Assembly (NCBI RefSeq): GCF_001424405.1
Contig: NZ_LMPS01000004.1
Span: 1,112,537-1,176,536 of the forward strand
Length of the DNA: 64,000 nt
Direction of reading: 5' to 3'
Source of the DNA: Dyadobacter sp. Leaf189
GTDB taxonomy: Bacteria > Bacteroidota > Bacteroidia > Cytophagales > Spirosomataceae
In this document: positions 33,774-43,681 of the stretch, piece after piece
Numbering within the stretch: position 1 is the stretch's first letter
Layout of the letters: every line of letters starts with the position of its first letter
Program-made: the position numbers and the translations under genes
Notes under the pieces: model-generated
Databases searched by the model: none
What the model saw: the letters and a program-made list of their open reading frames with translations, nothing else
What the model was told of the DNA's origin: nothing

Positions 33774-34244
33774 ATGAAAGACAGAGACAGGATCAGTAAT
33801 CTGGAAGAATTAATCGCGGACATGTTACTTAGGCTGGACAGGCTTGAAGACGGCCAGGTTAGGCTTGAAAATGGACAAGCACGACTTGAAATCGGGCAGG
33901 CAAGGCTTGAAAATGGACAGGAGAGGCTCGAAAACGGACAGGAGCAGCTCGAAGATGGGTATAAACACACATCATCGAAACTGGACAGAATGGAAGGTTT
34001 AATGGGCAAACTGATCGAAAACCAGATGGAGCTTAGTGACCGGCAAGGTGGCTTTCAGGAAGCACTGCTTGATATCATCAAGGTTATAAGAAAGAATTCA
34101 ACCGATATAGAAGTTATCAAAGATACCATGGTGACCAAAGATACTTTGGCTCATTTTATGGAAGCAATGATGAACAGGTTTGACCGTTTTGACGCAAGGT
34201 TTGAGGGGATCGAACAAGATATTGATATTTTGAAGCTTCGATAG
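33774..34244 (+). CDS. Heptad-repeat coiled-coil protein
   Basis: 156 residues, no signal peptide. Residues 27-61 are five near-identical heptads of the form G-Q-x-R-L-E-N, encoded by a 21-bp tandem repeat, flanked by further helical heptads (LEELIADMLLRLDRLED before, FDRFDARFEGIEQDIDILKL after). It is predicted to be an elongated coiled coil. Function is unknown. The frame is open to 33684; ATG 33774 follows the promoter-like box. Confidence 0.65.
   Translation: MKDRDRISNLEELIADMLLRLDRLEDGQVRLENGQARLEIGQARLENGQERLENGQEQLEDGYKHTSSKLDRMEGLMGKLIENQMELSDRQGGFQEALLDIIKVIRKNSTDIEVIKDTMVTKDTLAHFMEAMMNRFDRFDARFEGIEQDIDILKLR
33852..33956 (+). repeat. Five 21-bp tandem repeats coding for heptads
   Basis: Units at 33852, 33873, 33894, 33915 and 33936 each code for a GQ-x-x-L-E-[ND/I] heptad; units 1-4 differ at only a few bases, the fifth more. 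In-frame copy-number change would alter coiled-coil length by one heptad at a time. Confidence 0.85.
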
Positions 34245-34286
34245 TTTACGAATACCAAATACTATTTCCCATTTTCATTAAAATAT

Positions 34287-34805
34287 ATGTTTCCATTTCG
34301 CGTAGGTCAAGGCTACGATGTTCACCAACTGGAAGAAGGCCGGCCGTTTTGGCTGGGTGGTATTCAGATCCCGCATTCTCATGGCGCAAAAGGGCATTCT
34401 GATGCAGATATCATTTGTCACGTCATATGCGACGCCCTGCTGGGAGCAGCTAATATGCGCAATATCGGTTACCACTTCTCAGATAAGGATCCGCAATGGA
34501 AAGGGGTTGACAGCAAGATACTGCTCTCAAAAGTCCTGGAAATGATCAGAGAGAAAGGTTTTGAAGTGGGGAATATAGACGTGACCGTTGTCTTGCAAAA
34601 TCCAAAATTGAACCCGCATATTCCTGTCATGAAAGCTTGCCTGCAAGAGGTAATTGCAATTCCGGAGGAAGATATCTCCATCAAAGCAACTACTTCCGAG
34701 CATATCGGCTTTGTGGGACGGGAAGAAGGTATCGCCGCGCATTGCGTGGCATTGATCTATTCGAAAAATACATTCTCAAACCTAAATCTGACTCCATCCC
34801 TGTAA
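34287..34805 (+). CDS. ispF: 2-C-methyl-D-erythritol 2,4-cyclodiphosphate synthase
   Basis: 172 residues. IspF makes the cyclodiphosphate in the MEP route to isoprenoids. Zinc ligands are Asp11 and His13 (G-Y-D-V-H) and His45 (D-I-I-C-H-V-I-C-D-A-L-L-G); the G-H-S-D-A-D motif and the C-terminal A-T-T-S-E-H-I-G-F-V-G-R-E-E-G-I are intact. The presence of ispF means the organism uses the MEP pathway. The amidohydrolase gene follows after seven bases. Confidence 0.97.
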   Translation: MFPFRVGQGYDVHQLEEGRPFWLGGIQIPHSHGAKGHSDADIICHVICDALLGAANMRNIGYHFSDKDPQWKGVDSKILLSKVLEMIREKGFEVGNIDVTVVLQNPKLNPHIPVMKACLQEVIAIPEEDISIKATTSEHIGFVGREEGIAAHCVALIYSKNTFSNLNLTPSL

Positions 34806-34812
34806 CTTCCTG

Positions 34813-35946
34813 ATGAAAAACCTTTCCCTTACTCTGCTTTCCCTCATTGCTTTCATTTTCAGCTGTAAAGCACAGGAACCTTCACAAGTAACCCAGCCGC
34901 TTGGCTTCGAAGAGTACGATCCCATTTCAACTTTGAAAGTGGAAGAGCATCCCTTGAAAAGGGCGAAATTCCCTTTTATCGATGTTCATAATCACCAGTA
35001 TCAAATGCCGACGCAGGACCTGAAAGCGCTGGTAAAGCAAATGGACAGTCTGAACATGGGTATTATGGTCAATCTGAGTGGGCGCGGATGGTCACAGGAA
35101 TGGAGCGAAGGAACAGCCACACTCAAAGGCGCTCTTGAAAATATCACTAAAAACGAACCTAAACGCATTGCTGTTTTCACAAACCTGCAGTTCAAAGGTT
35201 TCGGTGAAGCAGACTGGAGTGCGAAAGCAGTAAAGCAGCTCGAAGAAGATGTAAAAATGGGCGCCAAGGGATTGAAGATTTACAAAAGCCTGGGTTTTAG
35301 CGGCATTAAAGATGACAAGGGAAATAGGGTAGCAGTAAGTGATCCAAGATTGCAGCCTGTTTGGCAGAAATGCGGTGAGCTGGGTATCCCTGTTCTGATC
35401 CACACAGCCGATGTCCCTTCTTTCTGGGACCCAATGGATCGCTACAATGAACGCTGGCTCGAACTTAAAACACACCCCGGAAGAAGACGCGGCCCGAATG
35501 ATCCTGTTCCATTTGACTCATTAATTGCAGAACAACACCATATTTTCAGAAAAAACCCGAAAACAACCTTTATCAATGCGCACATGGGCTGGTATCCCAA
35601 CAACCTGAAAAAGCTGGACAGCCTGATGGTCGTGTTTCCCAATATGTATGTTGAAATAGGCGCTGTTATTGCGGAACTGGGCAGACAGCCACGCACTGCG
35701 AAAAAGTTTTTTGAAAAGTACCAGGACCGGGTGTTATTTGGAAAAGACAGCTGGGTGCCGTCGGAATATGCGACTTATTTCAGGGTACTTGAAACCGAAG
35801 ACGAATATTTCCCCTATCACAAAAAGTATCACGCATTCTGGCGAATGTACGGAATGGGGCTTTCTGATGAAGTTTTGAAAAAGCTTTACTATAAAAACGC
35901 ATTGAAAATTATTCCGGGTCTGGATAAAAGTCTTTTCCCGAAATAA
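34813..35946 (+). CDS. Amidohydrolase-family (Amidohydro_2) lipoprotein
   Basis: 377 residues. A signal peptide with lipobox-like I-F-S-C (Cys18) is followed by a TIM-barrel hydrolase: F-I-D-V-H-N-H at the metal site, later L-I-H-T-A-D, F-I-N-A-H-M-G-W and V-L-F-G-K-D-S. The first motif reads H-N-H instead of the common H-x-H with small x, which is allowed in this family. Substrate is unknown; exported members often act on aromatic or lactone-type compounds. It converges on a TPR gene with one base between stops. Confidence 0.85.
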   Translation: MKNLSLTLLSLIAFIFSCKAQEPSQVTQPLGFEEYDPISTLKVEEHPLKRAKFPFIDVHNHQYQMPTQDLKALVKQMDSLNMGIMVNLSGRGWSQEWSEGTATLKGALENITKNEPKRIAVFTNLQFKGFGEADWSAKAVKQLEEDVKMGAKGLKIYKSLGFSGIKDDKGNRVAVSDPRLQPVWQKCGELGIPVLIHTADVPSFWDPMDRYNERWLELKTHPGRRRGPNDPVPFDSLIAEQHHIFRKNPKTTFINAHMGWYPNNLKKLDSLMVVFPNMYVEIGAVIAELGRQPRTAKKFFEKYQDRVLFGKDSWVPSEYATYFRVLETEDEYFPYHKKYHAFWRMYGMGLSDEVLKKLYYKNALKIIPGLDKSLFPK

Positions 35947-35947
35947 A

Positions 35948-37063
35948 TCATTTGAAAGCTTTCGCCTCCTTGATCACGGAGCGGTACTCGGCTTTTTCGA
36001 GGCACTTCTTATAATAATCCTTTGCTTTCGACTTGTTGCCTGCGCGCGCTGCGATCCTGGCCAACCCCGCATAAGCAAATGCGTGGTACTCTTTGGTGTA
36101 TTGGGCATCGTGCGGCGCTTTCAGCGCGAGTAAGTATTCCCTTTGAGCCGCCGCATCATTCCGCTCGGCTTTTTCATCGAGTAATCCCTGGAATGAATGG
36201 AAGGCGAGCGGGTAAAATCCTGTGTTATATTTTTTAAAGTCAGCAAGCTCTTTCCGGGCAACATCGTATCGCCCGGAAAGCAGCTGTGCCTCGATATTCT
36301 TCATTAAAAACAAAGGGTTTTTGGGATAAAGGCTCACCAGCTTTTCCATGTAACTCACCGCTTTTTCCGGCTTTGATTCATATTTCAGGTACACGTGGGA
36401 AATGTAAAAGCAAGACTCAGCTTTGGTGATCGTACCCATTTTAGTACCCAGATCCATTTGCTTTAATCCCAGCGCCTTATCCCCGCTTTTAAAGAAAAGC
36501 AGAACGGGTTTTACGATCGGGTGCTCCTCCGGATATACCTCCACATAGTAATTGTACATCCCTGACGTAAAGTAGAACTCGGGGTTTTTGCTGATCAGTT
36601 TGAGCCCTTCTACAAATGCGTTATAAGCCTTTTTCCCCTCCCCTGCTGCATTCATCATTTCACCACGGTAGTTGTACATCATAGCGAGGTAACCCCTGGC
36701 GACCATCGTGTAAAAGACAGCTTCCGGATCAAGGCTGTTTTTGCCGTACTTCTTGTTAATTGCTTGCAGGCACAGGTCCAGCTTGCGGACGTATTCTTTT
36801 GATTTTGCGGGATTATCTTTAATCGGAAGGTATTTCCAGAACAGGATAAAGGAATCGAGAATGTGGGAGACGGGATGATCGGGGTACTTTTTTTCTACCA
36901 GGCTGATGAAAGTTTCAGCTTCGTCAAACTCATAATTATAGATTTTGTCCAGACTGTTCTGAACATTTTTCAAAGTTGCGGGATCGTTGAGTAATTGCGC
37001 TTGCGTATCGAAAGAAATGGAACTACAAAGGAACAAAAACAGTATGCGTAATATGTTTTGCAT
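35948..37063 (-). CDS. Secreted TPR-like protein
   Basis: 371 residues. Signal peptide (ending FDTQAQ), then helical repeats of loose TPR type: E-A-E-T-F-I-S-L-V-E-K-K-Y-P near the N-terminus, the K-A-V-S-Y-M-E-K-L-V-S-L-Y-P-K-N-P segment in the middle, and Y-A-G-L-A-R-I-A-A-R-A-G at the end. No enzyme motif. Role not deducible from neighbours. Confidence 0.75.
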   Translation of the reverse strand: MQNILRILFLFLCSSISFDTQAQLLNDPATLKNVQNSLDKIYNYEFDEAETFISLVEKKYPDHPVSHILDSFILFWKYLPIKDNPAKSKEYVRKLDLCLQAINKKYGKNSLDPEAVFYTMVARGYLAMMYNYRGEMMNAAGEGKKAYNAFVEGLKLISKNPEFYFTSGMYNYYVEVYPEEHPIVKPVLLFFKSGDKALGLKQMDLGTKMGTITKAESCFYISHVYLKYESKPEKAVSYMEKLVSLYPKNPLFLMKNIEAQLLSGRYDVARKELADFKKYNTGFYPLAFHSFQGLLDEKAERNDAAAQREYLLALKAPHDAQYTKEYHAFAYAGLARIAARAGNKSKAKDYYKKCLEKAEYRSVIKEAKAFK

Positions 37064-37207
37064 GGTAAGACTATTAACTCAAATGGTTTGGTGGTATCCC
37101 AGCTGAACGTTAGCTTTGTTTATAACCCTAATTACAGGTGATGGGTTTCTGTGGCAGTCTAAATTAGCCGCCTGTACCTGCAAAAAAATTTCGTCAGATC
37201 GACTATT

Positions 37208-38464
37208 ATGATTCGCTATAAGCAGTTTACGCTGGACAACGGCCTGAAAGTATTTGTACATGAGGATTTCTCGACGCCGATGGCGGCTGTTAACATCCTA
37301 TACAATGTAGGTTCACGTGATGAGGACGAAGAGCGGACAGGATTTGCACATTTATTTGAGCATTTGATGTTTGGCGGCTCCCAGCACATTCCCAACTACG
37401 ATATCCCGGTGCAGAATGTGGGCGGCGAGAACAATGCATTTACTTCGCCCGACATTACCAATTATTACATTACACTCCCCGCCGAGAATGTGGAAACGGC
37501 ATTCTGGCTGGAATCCGACAGAATGCTGAGCCTTTCTTTCGACCCCAATGTGCTTGAAGTACAGCGCAAAGTAGTGATTGAGGAATTCAAACAAAGGTAC
37601 CTGAACCAGCCTTACGGGGATATGTGGCTTAAATTGAGGCCGCTTGCCTACCAGGCACATCCTTACCGCTGGGCTACGATCGGAAAAGATATCGAGCACA
37701 TTGAGCGGGCAACAATGGACGATGTGAAAGACTTCTTCTTTCGCTTTTACAGACCCAACAATGCGATCATGGTTGTAGCCGGCGCTGTTACCTTCGAGAA
37801 GGTGCAGCAACTGGCTGAAAAGTGGTTCGGCAATATTCCCGCCGGCACGCCCTACGTGCGGAATATCCCAAAAGAACCTGTACAGACAGAGGCACGTTTT
37901 CTGGAAACGTCAGCTGCTGTCCCTCTCAATTCGCTGATCAAGGTGTTTCACATGCCGGGCAGATATGAAGACGGATTTTACGCTGCCGACCTGCTGAGTG
38001 ACGTTTTGGGTCGTGGTAAGTCTTCGAGATTGTACCAAAAGCTTTTGAAGGAAAGATCGCTTTTCAATAGTATCAATGCGAGTGTAACCTCCTCCCTGGA
38101 TCCAGGTCTTTTGATGATCAAAGGGAACCTTAATCCCGGTGTAACACTGGAAGATGCTGACAATGCGGTCAACGAGGTTTTACATGAAATTATTGAGAAT
38201 GGGGCAACGGAAGAAGAGGTGACGAAAGTGAAAAACCAGTCCGAAGCCTCTATCGCGTTTTCTGAGGTGGAACTGCTAAACCGGGCAATGAACCTGGCCT
38301 TTGCCGCTAATGCAGGCAATGTGGATTGGGCGAATGCAGATGCGGAAATTATACGGAACCTCACGCCGGCCGACATTCATACAGCCGCCAAGAACATCCT
38401 GAATCCTGCCAATGCTTCTACTTTATATTACAGGGTCGAAGCAAAAGAGCCGGTTTTGATATAA
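37208..38464 (+). CDS. M16-family zinc metallopeptidase (insulinase type)
   Basis: 418 residues. The inverted zinc motif H-L-F-E-H lies at residues 48-52, with the distal Glu in the following helix region, and the C-terminal M16 half is present. No signal peptide, so it is probably cytoplasmic. A second M16 gene lies head-on just downstream; M16 peptidases often work as pairs, although usually from one operon. Confidence 0.94.
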   Translation: MIRYKQFTLDNGLKVFVHEDFSTPMAAVNILYNVGSRDEDEERTGFAHLFEHLMFGGSQHIPNYDIPVQNVGGENNAFTSPDITNYYITLPAENVETAFWLESDRMLSLSFDPNVLEVQRKVVIEEFKQRYLNQPYGDMWLKLRPLAYQAHPYRWATIGKDIEHIERATMDDVKDFFFRFYRPNNAIMVVAGAVTFEKVQQLAEKWFGNIPAGTPYVRNIPKEPVQTEARFLETSAAVPLNSLIKVFHMPGRYEDGFYAADLLSDVLGRGKSSRLYQKLLKERSLFNSINASVTSSLDPGLLMIKGNLNPGVTLEDADNAVNEVLHEIIENGATEEEVTKVKNQSEASIAFSEVELLNRAMNLAFAANAGNVDWANADAEIIRNLTPADIHTAAKNILNPANASTLYYRVEAKEPVLI

Positions 38465-38467
38465 ACC

Positions 38468-38500
38468 AAAAGAGCCGCTCCATTGTGCAGCGGCTCTTTT
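38468..38500. terminator. Bidirectional terminator between the two M16 genes
   Basis: A 12-bp perfect stem (38468-38479 with 38489-38500) has As on the left and Ts on the right. Confidence 0.9.
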
Positions 38501-38517
38501 CTCATTCATCTAAACAG

Positions 38518-39807
38518 TTATTCAGGCAAAAAAGTCAGGTAGCTGAAATTCTGCTCATTAAACATTTCCTGCGCTATATCCTGCAATTGCTGAGAAGTGA
38601 TTTGCCCGATTTCTGCGAATATCTCCGGCAGTGAATCCACCCGCCCGGTATCCAGCAAACTTTTCGCCATCATCAGCATAAAGCTCATATTACTCTCTTC
38701 CGACATCGCCAGCTGACCCATTAACTGAACTTTAGTCTGATGCAGCTGTAATACAGAAAGCGGCACCTCGCGAATGCGTTTCAGTTCCTTGTGAATCAAT
38801 GAAATGCTTTTGTTAAGCTGCTTCTTCTCGGTGCCAAAGAAAATCCCCATGAATCCGGTATCGAGGTAGGGTGTGTAATTCCCTTCGATTGAATACACAA
38901 AACCATACTTTTCACGCAGTGAAAGATTGAACCGGGAGTTCATTCCCGGGCCGCCCAACAGGTTTACCAGCATAAAGAATGGCAATCTTTTATCGTCCAG
39001 CAACGCATAAGCGGGTTGCCCCATTGCACATTGCGCCTGCGAAATAGCACGTTCTTTCTGCTGCTGAACCGGCACATAAGCGGCCGGCGGGGTACGTACG
39101 CGGGTTGTTTTCCGATGCGGCACGTCACCCAGGTATTTCTCAGCGACCTTTACAATTTTTGAAAAAGGCAGTCTGCTCACCGACGACACCACAATGCGCT
39201 CGGTGTCTATATTATCATTGATAAATTTGTGGAGATGCTCCCGCCCAAAAGAATTGACCGTCTCCGCAGTACCCAATATATTATTTCCCAAAGCATGCTC
39301 GGGGAAAACGAGCTGATCGAAATCGTCCTGAATCGCGTCTTCTGGCGAGTCAACATACATGGACATTTCTTCCAGGATCACATTTCGTTCACGCTCAATC
39401 TGCTTGTCGGGAAATACGGAATGGAAGGTTATATCGGTAAGCAGATCCATTGCCTTCTCGAAATGATCATCGAGAACAGAAGCATGAAAACAGATCTTCT
39501 CTTTGGTTGTATAAGCATTGAGCTCACCGCCCACATTTTCGAGCCGGTTGATGATATGATAAGAACTACGCTTTTCGGTTCCTTTGAAAGCCATATGTTC
39601 CCAAAAATGCGCTAAACCTTGCTGAAAAGGCAATTCGTCGCGGCTACCTATATCCAGCATGATCCCGCAGTGCGCGATTTGCGTATGCGGAACCTGCTTA
39701 TGCGCTATCCTGATTCCGTTGGCAAGCGTATGTATCTGGTATTCTTCGGTAAGTGAAAGGGAGGATGATTCCGGGTTGCCCCGCTTACGAACGTTATTTC
39801 TCTTCAT
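38518..39807 (-). CDS. M16-family zinc metallopeptidase, second copy
   Basis: 429 residues. The zinc motif is H-F-W-E-H (residues 67-71), then M-A-F-K-G-T-E-K-R-S, and both M16 halves are present. A basic N-terminal tail (MKRNNVRKRG) precedes the domain; no signal peptide. It is clearly paralogous to the plus-strand M16 gene but only distantly similar. Each could be catalytically competent, since both keep the HxxEH motif. Confidence 0.94.
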   Translation of the reverse strand: MKRNNVRKRGNPESSSLSLTEEYQIHTLANGIRIAHKQVPHTQIAHCGIMLDIGSRDELPFQQGLAHFWEHMAFKGTEKRSSYHIINRLENVGGELNAYTTKEKICFHASVLDDHFEKAMDLLTDITFHSVFPDKQIERERNVILEEMSMYVDSPEDAIQDDFDQLVFPEHALGNNILGTAETVNSFGREHLHKFINDNIDTERIVVSSVSRLPFSKIVKVAEKYLGDVPHRKTTRVRTPPAAYVPVQQQKERAISQAQCAMGQPAYALLDDKRLPFFMLVNLLGGPGMNSRFNLSLREKYGFVYSIEGNYTPYLDTGFMGIFFGTEKKQLNKSISLIHKELKRIREVPLSVLQLHQTKVQLMGQLAMSEESNMSFMLMMAKSLLDTGRVDSLPEIFAEIGQITSQQLQDIAQEMFNEQNFSYLTFLPE

Positions 39808-39896
39808 TCCTGATTAACACAAAATAGCCGCCAATAATTTTCGGCGGTATAAACAAAATTACAGACTTTTGCCCGGAAACCCTTGCATCCCCACTT

Positions 39897-41015
39897 ATGC
39901 GTATCGGATTTGACGCCAAGCGCGCTTTCGCAAACAAAACAGGCCTTGGCAATTACAGCAGGTTCATCCTGGAAGCCCTTTTGCGCTACGAAAAAACAAA
40001 TGAATACCTGGCTTATACTCCAAGGAACACGCAGGATCTTTTCCCCACATTCCCCTCAGGATCAATCCGTTTTCCTGATAAGTGGATTGATCAGAAACTA
40101 TCCTCCTACTGGCGATATTCACGCATTTCAAAGCAATTGAGTGAGGAAAGGGTGGAACTTTTTCATGGGTTAAGCAATGAAATTCCTCAGGGTTTGTCAG
40201 CGCGGAACATCCGGTCGGTCGTAACAATCCATGACCTGATTTTTGAGCGGTTACCACATCTTTTTAAACCTGTTGACAGGCTGATATACCGGCATAAATT
40301 CCGCTCTGCCTGTGCGAGGGCTGATGAGGTTGTTGCTGTAAGTGAGCAAACAAAGCGCGATCTGGTCGACCTGTACCAGGTAGATCCAGGCAAGATCAAG
40401 GTCATTTACCAGGATAGCAGTTCCATTTTCAGACAACCTTCCGATGACAGATTAAATGCGGAGATCCTGCAAAAATATCAGCTGAACAAACCCTATGTGC
40501 TGTGCGTAGGAACTCTGGAGGAGCGAAAGAACCAGCACCGACTGGTAGAGGCATTTGCACAATCGAATGCAAAGAATTTTGAGTTGGTACTAATCGGAAA
40601 AGCAACTCCGTATCTGGCCAAAATCAATGAAAGTATCGCCCGCGGCAAGCTTCAAAATCGTGTGAAAGTATTGCATAACATTCCTTCGGACCATTTACCT
40701 GCCTTTTACCAGCAAGCTACTGTATTCGCCTACATTTCGGTGTACGAAGGTTTTGGTATCCCGATTCTGGAAGCATTGCATAGTGGCATTCCGGTTTTAT
40801 CGGCGAAAGGCTCCTGTCTGGAAGAAGCAGGTGGCAAAGGTGGTTTGTATGCTGATCCCCTGAAAACAGAAGAGGTCAGCCAGCAACTGAATCGTTTACT
40901 GACTGACCAATCTTTAAGGTCTGACCTCATTCAAGCCGGAAAGCTGCATGTCGCGCAGTTTGATGCAAAACAGATTGCGGCACAGCTGACCATGCTTTAT
41001 GCTGGAATTTTGTAA
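39897..41015 (+). CDS. Family-4-type glycosyltransferase (GT-B)
   Basis: 372 residues. Two Rossmann halves are visible: M-R-I-G-F-D-A-K-R-A-F-A-N-K-T-G-L-G-N-Y at the start and V-L-C-V-G-T-L-E-E-R-K-N, V-F-A-Y-I-S-V-Y-E-G-F-G-I-P-I-L-E-A in the C-terminal half, carrying the E-x7-E donor-binding motif. It transfers sugars from nucleotide-sugar donors, most likely in envelope glycan synthesis. It converges on a TPR gene. Confidence 0.92.
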   Translation: MRIGFDAKRAFANKTGLGNYSRFILEALLRYEKTNEYLAYTPRNTQDLFPTFPSGSIRFPDKWIDQKLSSYWRYSRISKQLSEERVELFHGLSNEIPQGLSARNIRSVVTIHDLIFERLPHLFKPVDRLIYRHKFRSACARADEVVAVSEQTKRDLVDLYQVDPGKIKVIYQDSSSIFRQPSDDRLNAEILQKYQLNKPYVLCVGTLEERKNQHRLVEAFAQSNAKNFELVLIGKATPYLAKINESIARGKLQNRVKVLHNIPSDHLPAFYQQATVFAYISVYEGFGIPILEALHSGIPVLSAKGSCLEEAGGKGGLYADPLKTEEVSQQLNRLLTDQSLRSDLIQAGKLHVAQFDAKQIAAQLTMLYAGIL

Positions 41016-41021
41016 AAGGTC

Positions 41022-42428
41022 TTATTTCTCCCGGTACTGCTCGATAATCCGGAATAGCGCTTTTTGTTTTTCAAGATCAGGAAAGAATTCGAAAAGTTGT
41101 ACGTGACCCTCATAATCCAGGGTTAATGCGGTTTCCAAATTCACCAAAGCTTCGCGGTATTGTCCGGCGTGTATCTGGTATACTGCCATTCTGTAATACA
41201 AATCTGCTTCTTCGGGCATTTCGTCGATTGCTGCCTGCAGCAGGTCGCAAGCACGTGCATAGTTACCTTGCTCAAAAAGCACATGCGACCATTTGAGCCA
41301 GATATCAGGATTGGAAGGCTCTATTTCCGCCGCTTTTTCAAACGCTTCAAATGCAGAAATCACGTTACCTACCTTGAACTCCGTCTCAGCAAGTGCAAGC
41401 CAGTAATCAGGATTCAGCTCTGTAATCTGGATCGCCTTGCGCAGAAAACCCACTGCTTCGTACCATCTGCCTAACTCACTGAAACAAATACCCAATCCAT
41501 ACCAGCCGTCATCCCACTGGCTGTCCAGCTTAACGGTCTGCCGGTAGTATCTGATCGCTGTTTCGTACTCGCCAAGCTTTTCGTAGCAGGTACCCAGACA
41601 GCAGCAGGTTTCCGGCTGCTCGCCTTCCAGTTCAATGGCGCGTAGATATTGCGCTTTGGCGTCTTCATACCTTTCCAGGTTCATGTAAGAGTTACCCAAC
41701 TGGAAAAAAGCGGAAGCAAAATCGTCCTTGACAAGCGTCGCGTATTCGTATGCATTCACTGCATCTTCATAGCGTTCCAGCTTACTGAATGCGATCCCGA
41801 GATTGTACCAGGCATGATGTGAAAACGGATCCCGATCAACCAGCTCGTTATAGTAGTCAAGGTGACTTTCAAGCTGCCCTACCAGATCGAGGCAATGTGC
41901 CAGCTCATACAATGCGCTCTCGTTATTCAGGTTATTTCTGAGCGACCTTTTGTAAAACTTAATCGCATCCTCGTATTTACCCCAGTTCTGGTAAGTCTGC
42001 CCGATCTGAAAGTATATTTCGTCTTTGTCTTCTACTCTGTGCAGCAGGTTCTCCAGGAGTTCGAGGGCTTCTTCATACTCGCCCATCATATTGGAAATGG
42101 CCACCTGCATAAATGATATTTCAATATCGCCCGGATGAAAAAGGGAAGCTCTCTCCAGAATTTCCTGAGCCAGTTCATGCTCGCCTCTGTTGGCATGGAG
42201 CTGAACCATATTCAATAGCAAATCGAGGGAATAAGGGTAATCCGACAATCCCAACTCACAAGCTTTAAACGCTTTATCCCAATCTCCTTTTTCTATATAA
42301 TGTACGGTAACCTTCTCGTACGTATCCAAATCAAAAAAAACCGGCTCGCTGGTTTTCAGCATTCTTTCAAACCTGAGCAATGTCTCCTTCATGTAATCCT
42401 TTCTTTCCCCGAAATTTTTCTCCATCAT
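41022..42428 (-). CDS. Cytoplasmic TPR-repeat protein
   Basis: 468 residues with at least ten TPR units (W-Y-N-L-G-I-A-F-S-K-L-E-R-Y-E-D-A, F-F-Q-L-G-N-S-Y-M-N-L-E-R-Y-E-D-A and similar). No signal peptide. A strongly acidic, Glu/Tyr-rich composition. It follows the SDR gene by 78 bp on the same strand. A scaffold role is likely, partner unknown. Start at M1, M2 or M13 cannot be decided. Confidence 0.8.
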   Translation of the reverse strand: MMEKNFGERKDYMKETLLRFERMLKTSEPVFFDLDTYEKVTVHYIEKGDWDKAFKACELGLSDYPYSLDLLLNMVQLHANRGEHELAQEILERASLFHPGDIEISFMQVAISNMMGEYEEALELLENLLHRVEDKDEIYFQIGQTYQNWGKYEDAIKFYKRSLRNNLNNESALYELAHCLDLVGQLESHLDYYNELVDRDPFSHHAWYNLGIAFSKLERYEDAVNAYEYATLVKDDFASAFFQLGNSYMNLERYEDAKAQYLRAIELEGEQPETCCCLGTCYEKLGEYETAIRYYRQTVKLDSQWDDGWYGLGICFSELGRWYEAVGFLRKAIQITELNPDYWLALAETEFKVGNVISAFEAFEKAAEIEPSNPDIWLKWSHVLFEQGNYARACDLLQAAIDEMPEEADLYYRMAVYQIHAGQYREALVNLETALTLDYEGHVQLFEFFPDLEKQKALFRIIEQYREK

Positions 42429-42506
42429 ACGGACCGCTAGATTAGAATTTTGGGCTTACGCACCACTATGATAATGAAAGAAAGATATAAAATAATTCCC
42501 CGCATT

Positions 42507-43505
42507 TCAAATCTTCCCGAGCAAAGTTTCGCTCACCCGCTGCACCGTTTTTTCGATCGGTTGGAAGTCAAAATGGAGTGCATTTTTAATCTTATCGTTC
42601 CTGTAAGTCACCTTTCTTGCTGCCGAACGCGCTGTTTCCTTGGTAATTAGCGGCTTCGTTCCAAGCAGCCAGGTACGCACTGCCTCAACCCTCCAGATCA
42701 CCCCTGCCAGCCCGGTACCCACCCGGAATGAAGGTCGTTTTTTGTGCATTGCGTCGGCAATCATAAAGAACAGATTTTTGTAAGAAATGCTTCCCGCATT
42801 GAGCAAAAACCTTTCACCTGCTATGTCGGAATGTATCAGTCTGACAATTACCTCTGCTACATCTTCCACGTCGACGTAATTAGCGAGTCCATCTGTATAA
42901 AATGGTTTTTGCTGATATATGTACCTGAATATCTGCGTACTGCTCTTGTTCCAGTCTCCGCCGCCCAGGATCAGCGTCGGATTAACGATCACTGCATTCA
43001 GACCTTCGGCAATCCCCCGCCACACTTCGAGCTCACCCAGGTATTTGGATTTGGCGTATTCAGAATTCTCAGGCGAATTTTCCCAGCGGTGATTCTCGTC
43101 GAGTACCACTTCCTCTCCCGCCCCTGCTTTCCTTGGGTCCGGCCTGCCTATTGCCGCTATGCTGCTGACGTAACAGAGTTTTTTTACAGGGTATTTCAAA
43201 CATACGTTGACTACGTTGGCGGTACCTTCCACATTAACCTTATACATCATCTTGCGGTCGGCAGGGACAAAGGATACTACTGCGGCGGTATGAACAACAA
43301 AATCAGCATCTGCAATGGCTTTTTCGAGTGAGCTCAGATCAAGGATATCGCCTTCTGCCCAGGTGATCTGCTCAATTTGGTCAGCAAGCAGGCTTTTGTC
43401 GGTACCCGGCCTGACCAATGCAGTTACCTGATGCTTGTCTTGAAGAAACTTACGGGCAACAGCACTGCCAACCAAACCCGTCGCACCGGTTATAAGAACT
43501 TTCAT
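42507..43505 (-). CDS. Extended SDR / NAD-dependent epimerase-dehydratase family protein
   Basis: 332 residues. Rossmann motif T-G-A-T-G-L-V-G near the N-terminus, Asp at the end of beta-3 (G-D-I-L-D), S-S-I-A-A-I-G and the catalytic Y-A-K-S-K. It resembles dihydroflavonol-4-reductase-like members. Substrate could be a nucleotide sugar or another small carbonyl compound; not resolved. Confidence 0.9.
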   Translation of the reverse strand: MKVLITGATGLVGSAVARKFLQDKHQVTALVRPGTDKSLLADQIEQITWAEGDILDLSSLEKAIADADFVVHTAAVVSFVPADRKMMYKVNVEGTANVVNVCLKYPVKKLCYVSSIAAIGRPDPRKAGAGEEVVLDENHRWENSPENSEYAKSKYLGELEVWRGIAEGLNAVIVNPTLILGGGDWNKSSTQIFRYIYQQKPFYTDGLANYVDVEDVAEVIVRLIHSDIAGERFLLNAGSISYKNLFFMIADAMHKKRPSFRVGTGLAGVIWRVEAVRTWLLGTKPLITKETARSAARKVTYRNDKIKNALHFDFQPIEKTVQRVSETLLGKI

Positions 43506-43681
43506 GATTGGTCATTTAATGTCGACCGAAGTTCGGGATTGAAATGTTAAGGACAAAAAAATTCCTTCCGGGGGAGCATCCCACTACTCTCTACTGCAAG
43601 CTTTTTTGGCTAATTTAGCAGATCAAAAAGGGGCACCGGCCTTTGGTTACCCACTTATCAGTATACTTCAATATTTACCTA

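Noticed and set aside
33852..33956. CRISPR-like array at the tandem repeats
   Set aside because: The 21-bp units are contiguous with no spacers and are in coding frame.
43506..43681. Riboswitch or T-box in the metG upstream region
   Set aside because: I could not find the conserved core of any known riboswitch or a T-box sequence.
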